64,000 nt of DNA from Diphasiastrum complanatum (taxonomy: Eukaryota; Streptophyta; Lycopodiopsida; Lycopodiales; Lycopodiaceae). The position numbers and the translations under genes were made by a program. The stretch covers positions 536,016 through 600,015 of the forward strand of contig CM055103.1 in the NCBI GenBank assembly GCA_029204225.1, written 5' to 3'. The notes under the pieces are model-generated. The model worked only from the letters and a program-made list of their open reading frames with translations, was not told the DNA's origin and did no database searches. This document shows positions 56,553-64,000 of the stretch, piece by piece. Position 1 is the stretch's first letter. Each line of letters opens with the position of its first letter.

Positions 56553-58260
56553 AATTATGATGCACTTGCTACTCTTTTGAGAATAAGAAATATCATTTCT
56601 CAACATTGAATTTCGTATATTCATTCGTCACAAGTTTTCAAAAAGATTGAACCAAATCATTGGGTCCTCATTACCACAGCTGGAAAAGACACTCAAGAAT
56701 GAGGTTTAACGAATACAAACATTTGCATGCAGAATTCTCACACAAGCACTACCAAATTGATATAGATACTCGGGACATGTTGACAAGTTCTGCCTTTTTT
56801 TCTTGGATGCCTTGGCTGATGCTTGTAAGATTCCATGTTCATTTACCACAATCAACTATCTCATTTGTACTCCCAGATGGACTACAAACACAAACACATG
56901 CTTGTTGGAAATTTGGCAGCTGTTGAAGGCCACCACGCTTCATGGAAATGCAGTTTGTTGAATTTATACTTTGTCCAAGCAAAAGCATTGCAGAATAGTA
57001 TCTTTTGGTCTAAATACCAATATGTTTGGCGAGGCTACATTCATAATTTTGGATACCCCAGAATTACCATCTTTATACTTTGCAACCATATGACTTTTTC
57101 ACAAAGTTATCTTTGTATTTTTCAGCCACATGCTATTTGACAAAGAGAAACAAAAGTCACTGGCCCCAAAAACAGGGCATATAGAATCCCCATGGCGAAT
57201 TTTGTTATCCATTGAATTTTTATCGAGAGAAACTAAGTACCATTTATTTGTCAACCTTGGATAAGTCTAATTTGGATACTTCGCTAGATTATCAACTATG
57301 TACCATTTATAGCTAACAGGTTTAAGTCAATAACCACAATTCAGAAAGGGTCAAAGCCAATAACCACTTAGCTTTGGTAGCATAAGCTCCTAGATGTCTC
57401 TTTTCCATGCACAAATCAAGACTGGAGCCTGAGTCACCATTGCTGTAGGTAACGATCTCATCCAATTCAACTACAATAGGGAGATTTCTTATGGGAAGTT
57501 AAGATGCATTGTATGCGTGAGGGTTTGTACTACCTCGTTGGCAAATTGAGGACTAGAGACTAAAGGTCACCAAGTGCGACAGTTAATGCTTATTTGGACT
57601 TCAAGCAAATTGAGAGTGATTGGTTTTGGATGTGGAGCAATAGAGTGATAATTGGCTAGTGCAATTTCTCAAGGTGGAGGGTTCTTTGGCTAGTAGCTAA
57701 CAATCAAAAGTAATTGATGTGTTCAAAACAGGGTTACTGTCCCTCAAGGAGCCAAGTTGGGGATAAGAGCTCATTCTGTGCCCACAAAGGAGCAGGCTCA
57801 AATTCCAGCTGTTGCATGAGTGAATGCCTGGGAGCCTACACAGTGCACACTCCAAATTTTGCTACGCATTGTTGTGGATATACAGTCTACATATTATATA
57901 AATTGATAAAATGTGGAATTCGTTACACAGGAAATGTGGTGTGTTTTCCAAGGAGACAAGCTTGGAATGGGAAGTGTTAAGCTTTGATGGCACCGCACCT
58001 ATCTGGGTCACTTGCCTAGGGGCTTTGATTGATTGAGGCATTTGTTTCCGATCAACATAGTGTAAGTTTGTTCTACCATCGTCGAAACCAACTTTCTTGG
58101 TTTTTGTTGCTAATTACTCTCTGTGTGAGCCTGGTTTGTAGAGACCAATCGTGTCATGATAAATTTGGAGAAGTTATCTCTTATCTCTCATATATGTCAG
58201 ATTTTGATGCCATTAAATGGTTCAATGTAACACTTCATATTGATTCATCTTCCTGAACTA
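56553..58260. other. No gene recognised
   Basis: Plus-strand ORFs of 75-101 codons (56660-56926, 56835-57140, 57714-57980, 58029-58256) show no domain or splice pattern I can support. No LTR or primer site found. Confidence 0.35.
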
Positions 58261-58261
58261 T

Positions 58262-58760
58262 GTACGTCAGAACAAAAGAGCCCCTTTCTAGGATTCTTTA
58301 ACTAGGCTCAGAACAGCATTTTTGCAGCAAACATGCTGGTGGGCGAAAACAGACAAGCAACAGATTCATTAGACTTAAAAACCAGTTGGACTGCTCCACA
58401 CATCAACCAGTTTCCAGCACCCCTCCTCCATGGCAGCCTTTGTTGAGTTGATACTTCTACATATCCTTAACTATGCAGTGCATTCAGGAACATAAAGCTA
58501 GTCCTCACAGTCTGCTGCACAATTCTGCTGCGATCGGTAACATAAGATCTTGTAGAATTCATCTAAACAAGTTACAATAAAGCCCACTATAGGTTTAACT
58601 TCATGAATATGGCATACATTATGCAAAGTATAAGAACTTTTCCCCTTTTTTTAAGCACTTTAGCTTCCACAGTACAGTATAGATACCCCAAATGCAACGA
58701 AAAATCTGGCGTATGAGAAATTCTCAAGAGCTGCCTGAAAAACTTGAAGATCTGCAAAGA
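58262..58760 (-). other. Probable 3' UTR and downstream flank of SF3A1
   Basis: Non-coding sequence directly after the SF3A1 stop on the minus strand. No clear AATAAA on that strand was found, so the 3' end is not placed. Confidence 0.4.
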
Positions 58761-59033
58761 CTACCTTTTCCTACCACCACGCTCTCTAAGCCCAAGTAAG
58801 AGTGTTTCACCAGGACTTATATTATAGTAGGCAAGTGATAGATTGTCCTTGAGAAAGCCAGCGCGTCCACTGAGCTTTTGCTTGTTGGCTGGAAGTGCAA
58901 TTTCATTTGCAATCTTCTCTTTAACAAGTGATATCGATTCAGAAAGAGTGTGTATCATAATTTCCAAGGTTTGTCCCTTGAGGGTTCCCTCACCTTCCAC
59001 AGTGGGTACCGAAACAGTAATACGAACAGGTCC
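58761..59033 (-). CDS. SF3A1: Splicing factor 3A subunit 1, last exon (ubiquitin-like domain)
   Basis: The minus strand reads GPVRITVSVPTVEGEG, then LKGQTLEIMIHTLSESISLV, IALPANKQKLSGRAGFLKDN and ERGGRKR before the stop at 58761-58763. This is the SF3A1 C-terminal ubiquitin-like domain and basic tail. SF3A1 is a U2 snRNP component, and in humans this domain contacts U1 snRNA stem-loop 4 (known). The exon begins at 59033 after a good acceptor (TTTGCTGTTTGTGCAG). The 90 codons are intact. The preceding exons should lie at higher coordinates but I see none up to 64000, so either the intron is very long and holds the Ty3 element, or this is an isolated gene fragment. Confidence 0.9.
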   Translation of the reverse strand, partial: GPVRITVSVPTVEGEGTLKGQTLEIMIHTLSESISLVKEKIANEIALPANKQKLSGRAGFLKDNLSLAYYNISPGETLLLGLRERGGRKR

Positions 59034-59960
59034 CTGCACAAACAGCAAAAGAATTAAAAACATGTCATGAGTAGGCTCGTAAAAACTAGATAATTTTTAG
59101 ACCCGAAAAGATAAAAATTTCTTTGTTCGTGAGGTCGAGATACGAAGCAAACAGTAATTGCTATTAGCATGGGATAACAACATATAGATGAAATTGTTTG
59201 TTACAAACAATATGCAATTCTACCAAGACTTGTATGACTAACATGGAAAATATCTGAAAAATAATTATCATTCAATTTACCAGATAAATAATAGAAATAT
59301 TTCAGGTTAGCACAACAAATTCAAATCATGGACAGAGCGCTGGAAAGTTGCATTGAAAAGGAGCTCCCAGAACATTCTGAAACTCCAAAACAAGGTGAAA
59401 AACAGTCTCTTTTTTTCAATTTCATGCATGATATTTCAAATAGATATGTGTATTGCGTAAACAAGAAGTTATATATAGACTACACATACAAAATACTAGA
59501 GTTTATGGAATCTGTATATTCTATGATGTCTAATATAGTTTCTATTAACATTGAATATACATTATTACAGTAAGTGTATGTAAACACATACTCAATGGTG
59601 TATTTTCTACCATGTAGATACATGACATATGCTATCTAGTATGTAGTATTAAGTTTGAACCATACTTGTGTCGCATTCCGGAAAATTGCCGTATGAGAAA
59701 GGCAATGACAGCATCACGAAGAACTCAGAGCATAACAAGGTTCTTGATAGAACAAAAGATACCAAAAAGTAGACAGGTATCTAACAAAGACCTAGTAGCA
59801 TAGAACAATGGATGTAGAATACAGAAAGACCTATGCCATCAATGGAAATAACTTGATCAAGGACAATAGGACGAACACAGCATATGAAGGAAAACAATAA
59901 CAACTATGTGGAAATCAGTGATAATAAAATCCAATAGATTGTAATATCTAGTGAACTACA
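59034..59960 (-). other. Putative intron sequence of SF3A1
   Basis: AT-rich, begins with a pyrimidine-rich acceptor on the minus strand, and no earlier SF3A1 exon is recognisable. The 81-codon plus-strand ORF at 59328-59573 is considered chance. Confidence 0.5.
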
Positions 59961-60682
59961 TAGTGGACTTGCTTTTTTGACAGAATCCGAGCCAGAATTC
60001 AGGGGTAGTTCCATCGCTGCAAAATCAGATAGTTACTTCTGATTTTTGAGTGTAAAACACTGTCCTAGTACAGATCCAGCGCTGATAATATCTTCTGAAA
60101 TTCTGAGATTTGGAATCCTTTAGAGGACTTTTAGTCTGATTTTTCGGAGCCACAGATCTGAAAGACAGATAGCGAGGGTAGTGAGTCAACAAAATCAGGA
60201 TTGTAGATAATTTTTACGCCTTAAATCTGGACTTGGTGGGCCCATAGAACTGTTGGCCAGTCAGCGAGGTCTACAATTAAACAAATTCGGTTTTTTTGCC
60301 TACAGTTTAAGCTTGGAATTTGGTTTTTCAGAGCAGGCAGTTCAGCAAGCAGGGGCCTTCTCAAATTCGGATCTTGTACATCTGTTTTTTGACTCCAATC
60401 TGGGAAAATTTGATCTACCCGAGTTGTTGGCCTGACATCGAGGGTAAGGAGCAAGGGAAATCAGAGATTTGCTTGCATTTTGGCATCCTGGTTCCTGATT
60501 TTTTCCGGACAGCAGGTCTGCAAGCAGTTGAGGAAGAGCTGAGAGGGCTTTTCTTGATTCTCTCTGTGGAAGTATAGTTCTCAGAAAGAGCTAAGTTTTT
60601 CTTTCCTTTTTTTGTACAGTAGCAAATTAGTCTTTCTGACTTTTTCTTCAGAAGTTAAGGTACATCTCTTTCAGTTCTGAAA
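59961..60682 (+). other. Leader of the Ty3 element at 60.7-64 kb
   Basis: Sequence upstream of the gag ATG with pyrimidine-rich ends and no stop-free frame of interest. I found no LTR end or TGGTATCAGAGC/TGGCGCC primer site, so the 5' end of the element is either truncated or of an unrecognised type. Confidence 0.4.
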
Positions 60683-61660
60683 ATGACCACTCCTCAGGGA
60701 CCTGATCAACCCCCGGAGAGAGGCATCGACGAACTTGAAACAGAAGCCTTGGCTTTCAGTAAAGGGAAAGAACCAATGGAAATGGAAGAACAGAAACAGT
60801 TTGCCGAAGAGCTCAACGAACTGGCTACCAAGGAGCAGTTTCTCCAATTGGTAACAGAAGTGGATGAACTGAAGTTGGCATTAGCCAATTTCAAGTCCAG
60901 TGTGGATGACTCGTTCGCTGAACTCAAAGGCTTGATTTTGAGTTCCGCGAAAGGAAGCCTTTCCTCCACTTCTCAGTTGTCCCCTTCTCCACTTCCATCA
61001 GTTTCGGGTGAGACTCTGCGGTCTCACCCCAGTGTCTTTCAAGATTTAAAGCCTCCTACTTTTATTGGGGAAGAGAAGGATAGAAACACAGATATTCTAC
61101 AAACCTTCCTCAGCAAATGGAAGAACATTCATGCTCTTAAACAGACCCCTGACCATTTGCAAGCAATTGAGGCCAGTCTTTCCTTAGGGCCCATGGCCTA
61201 TAAGTGGTGGTTAAATCTCCAGGAGACTGGGCAGACTCCTCGGTCATGGAAAGCCTTTGAAGAAGCTTTCCTAAGAGAATTCCTACCGGAAAATGAACTT
61301 GATAGAGCCTGGGAAGCTTGGGAAAGAACAATAATGGACAAGTCCCTAATCCAATATATCTCGCAGTACCGAGAAGCAATTTTAAATATTAAAAATATGG
61401 ATGATTATCAGAAAATCAGAGGGTTTGTCCGAGGGCCTCAAAGATGAATATAAAGTAGAGGTCCAGAGAAACTCGCCTACTACCCTTGAGCAAGCTCTCA
61501 GATATGCTCAAATCTATGAAGAGGGCGAGACAGCAGGCCGTTTCTGAGGAGCCTCCTCAAAAAGACTTTCAATTTAAAAAGAAATTTTTAAAAAGGAAAA
61601 AAGAAGATCAATTTAAAAGTGAAGCTCCTCAGAAGCGCCCTTCACTCATACAGCCCTGAA
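60683..61660 (+). pseudogene. Ty3 gag
   Basis: The ATG at 60683 opens a 254-codon frame: an acidic N-terminus, a helical segment (EELNELATKEQFLQLVTEVD), a Ser-rich linker, then the capsid core (FLSKWKNIHALKQTPDHLQA, MAYKWWLNLQETG, AFEEAFLREFLPENE). A frameshift at about 61440 moves the continuation (RGLSEGLKDEYKVEV-like, EQALRYAQIYEEG) to another frame. A basic zinc-knuckle region follows near 61670-61720 (FCMGKGHTVRQCPKG-like). This is the best-preserved gag in the window. Confidence 0.85.
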
Positions 61661-61850
61661 AACCAGAAGATTTTGTATGGGCAAGGGACACACAGTCAGA
61701 CAGTGTCCCAAGGGGCCTTTCAAAAAAGATAAAAAAGATAAGAAACAAGTTCATCTTGTTCAAACTAAAAGTTTCCCCAGTGACTTGGCAGCTTCCGAGA
61801 TCAAAGTGTATCATGAAGATCATGCACACTGTTGCTAGCTGACCTCTGCA

Positions 61851-62360
61851 ATGCTAGCGAGACCCTTCAGTTTTGGGCCGCATGACCTAGTATGTATGCA
61901 TGGGAAAGTTGGTAACCAATCAGTAAGAGTTATGGTTGATGATGGGGCAACCCATAATTTCATCAACTACACCCTGGTTAAAAAACTTAAACTTCCAGAA
62001 GTACCTAGTCAGCATAGGTACATAGTTTCACTAGCTAAGGGTGAAGATAAGAAAATCTGGAAAACTATGGTAAGTAATTTAAATCTTGGTATTTAGGGGT
62101 ACCAAGATGAAATAAACTTTCAGATAATGCACCTGGATCGCACAGACATTGTTCTCGGGAGAGATTGGCTCTACAGTTTAGGACCTTCCCACCACAGAAA
62201 TTATCAGGAGAACACCCTCAGTTTCAGCATAAAGGCCAAGAGATCCAGTTGCATGGGGAGCATGATGTTCCCAACAGTCCTATGGTCTGCAGTTCAGAGC
62301 TCTGTCAGCTAATCGGAGACGACGACCATCAGGTATTCTTATGTGACTTTCAGTTTATTC
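61851..62360 (+). pseudogene. Ty3 protease
   Basis: FGPHDLVCMHGKVGNQSVRV is followed by MVDDGATHNFINYTLVKKL. The catalytic triplet is D-D-G in place of D-S/T-G. SNLNLGI then hits a stop at 62094; the tail (IMHLDRTDIVLGRDWLYS) is in another frame from about 62120. One frameshift and one stop. Confidence 0.8.
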
Positions 62361-64000
62361 CTGAAGTTTCTATTTCTAGTTCTATACAGCAGAAAATCAG
62401 TAAATTAGAAACTTTATTGTCTAAATTTAAAGATGTTTTTCCTGAAGATTTGCCACATGGTTTGCCACCTAGCAGAGAGGTAGATCATGTAATAAACCTA
62501 GTACCAGGTACAGCACCTGTTTCTAAACCTCCGTATCGGGTCAGCCGAACAGAGGATGAGGAAATAACTAGGCAGTTAACAGATTATCTTGGAAAAGGCC
62601 AAATTCAGACCAGTAGTTCACCATGGGCCCTCACCAGTCCTTTTTGGTTGAAAAGAAAGAGGGGTCTATGCGTCTTTGCGTAGATTACAGAGCCCTCAAT
62701 AAAGTCACAATAAAGAATAAATATCCTATGCCTCGGGCAGACGAGTTGTTTGATCAACTCGACGGGGCTAAATTTTTCAGTAAAATAGACCTCAGATCGG
62801 GATACCATCAGGTCCGTATAAAATCGGAAGATGTCCTGAAAACAACCTTTAGGACATGGTCATTATGAGTTTAAGGTGATGCCATTTGGGCTCACAAATG
62901 CTCCAGCTACCTTTATGACCTTGACGAACAGTGTCTTCAGACCATACTTGGGTAAGTTTGTAGTCGTATTTTTAGATGACATCCTCGTCTACAGCAAAAC
63001 GAGGAAGGAGCATCTAAAACACCTCAGAAAGGTGTTTCGACTGCTCAGAAAGCATAAGCTTTATGCTAAACAATCCAAGTGTGTTGAAGAAGTAGCATAT
63101 TTGGGTCACATTATCTCGTCAGATGGGATTAAAATGGACCCGAATAAGGTTAAAGCCATACTCAGTTGGCTGAGACCTCAGAATATTTTGGAACTTCAGA
63201 TCTTTCTTGGTTTGGCGGGATATTACAGACGATTTGTCAAGGAATATGCTCAGATAGCAATTCCCATGACAAATCTTCTTAACGGGAAGGGAAAGGAGTT
63301 CATTTGGGAGTCCGCACAGCAGGAGAGCTTTGATGCTCTCAAAACAGCCTTAGCTACAGCACCAGTTTCAAAAGTCGTCGACCCCAATCAGCAATTTGTG
63401 GTCGAAACAGATGCTAGCGACTTTGCAGTAGGTGCTGTGCTAACTCAGGGTGGACGACCAGTTTCGTTAGAGAGTAAAAAACTCGAGCCAGCTCAGACTA
63501 GATATAGTGCCTATGAAAAGGAACTCTTTTCTATAGTCCATGCCCTTAAGACTTGGAGGCATTATTTGTATGGTGCCAACTTTGAGGTCCTAACAGACCA
63601 TGAAAGTCTCAGATACCTTTGCAATCAACCTGAGCTCAGAGGTCGGAAAGCTCGTTGGGCAGAGTTGATGCAAGAGTTTGATATGTCTATCAGATATAGA
63701 TGGGGGAAATTCAATACAGTAGCAGATGCCCTTAGCAGAATGCGGATGATAAACGAGCTGAGTTTTACTCAGATTCGTAATGAGTTACTCGAGTCCTTGA
63801 GAGGGAGTGCCAGCATGATGCATTCTTCTCTACTATCTGGAACTCAGTCCAGAGCAGACAGTTACAGACTCCAGAACCAGTTCCGGGGCTGGTGCCAATT
63901 CATCCAAGAATACGGCAGCTTCCGTTGATGATGATGATGAGTCTGAGTATACGTCGTCAGATGACGTTGAGGATTCTGAGCGTATATTACCCAAGCAAAC
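62361..64000 (+). pseudogene. Ty3 reverse transcriptase and RNase H, running off the window
   Basis: RT starts with KLETLLSKFKDVFPEDLPHG and VDHVINLVPGTAPVSKPPYR, then [47 protein letters not shown] and [13 protein letters not shown] (FLDD box near 62970). RNase H shows [43 protein letters not shown] and VADALSRM near 63730. Single-base losses near 62630 and 62868 break the RT frame, and another near 63810 breaks the linker. The integrase and 3' LTR would lie past 64000. 62876-63928 is the longest intact pol frame in the window (350 codons). Confidence 0.9.

Noticed and set aside
60221-60454. Minus-strand ORF as a possible upstream SF3A1 exon
   Set aside because: Its sequence does not resemble SF3A1 and it lies in the leader of the Ty3 element.

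Overview
This is nuclear DNA of a seed plant with a large, retrotransposon-rich genome. The density and age of nested LTR elements, a big FLS2-type LRR receptor kinase gene, and a plant SF3A1 exon with a Ty3 element upstream of it in what may be intron suggest a gymnosperm or conifer-like genome. That taxonomic guess is an inference only. There is no bacterial, organellar or CRISPR content. Roughly 80 percent of the window is LTR retrotransposon material, mostly broken and nested.

Layout. 1-5.0 kb: Ty3 protease/gag fragments, a truncated LTR of a family called here family A, and a decayed copia pol. 5.0-13.6 kb: a second family A LTR and its leader, which is a 25-bp degenerate minisatellite. 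This leader is split at 7296 by a complete minus-strand element (7296-13240, 5-bp target duplication CTGAC) that has gag and a terminal chromodomain but no recognisable reverse transcriptase. That element is itself hit by a solo LTR (7503-8721, duplication CCAAC). 13.6-18.3 kb: minus-strand Ty3 and copia pieces, an unidentified 251-codon ORF and a tRNA-derived SINE. 18.3-24.4 kb: a copia LTR with primer site, a minus-strand family A 3' LTR with polypurine tract, and gag, copia RT and gag-protease remnants. 24.85-27 kb: a 1.6-kb LTR with primer site and a repeated leader. 27-31.9 kb: a family A copy whose leader and gag N-half appear inverted. 31.9-34.7 kb: minus-strand Ty3 gag-protease-RT with its LTR. 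34.7-36.9 kb: copia fragments and another LTR. 36.9-44.2 kb: a complete plus-strand chromovirus, also with an apparently inverted gag-protease block. 44.2-46.2 kb: a putative LTR and the receptor gene upstream region.

Host genes. The LRR receptor kinase gene (46.3-50.9 kb, plus strand, three exons) reads as an intact immune-type non-RD kinase of the FLS2/XA21 class. The last exon of splicing factor SF3A1 lies at 58761-59033 on the minus strand. Its upstream exons are not visible in the window, and a Ty3 element occupies 60-64 kb on that side. Between the two genes lie a copia RT fragment, (CT)n arrays and short duplications.

The most notable observations are the two apparent intra-element inversions, the leader minisatellite shared by separate copies of family A, the gag-plus-chromodomain element with non-TG/CA LTR ends, and the unusual N-terminal exon of the receptor kinase gene. 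I see no new multigene system.
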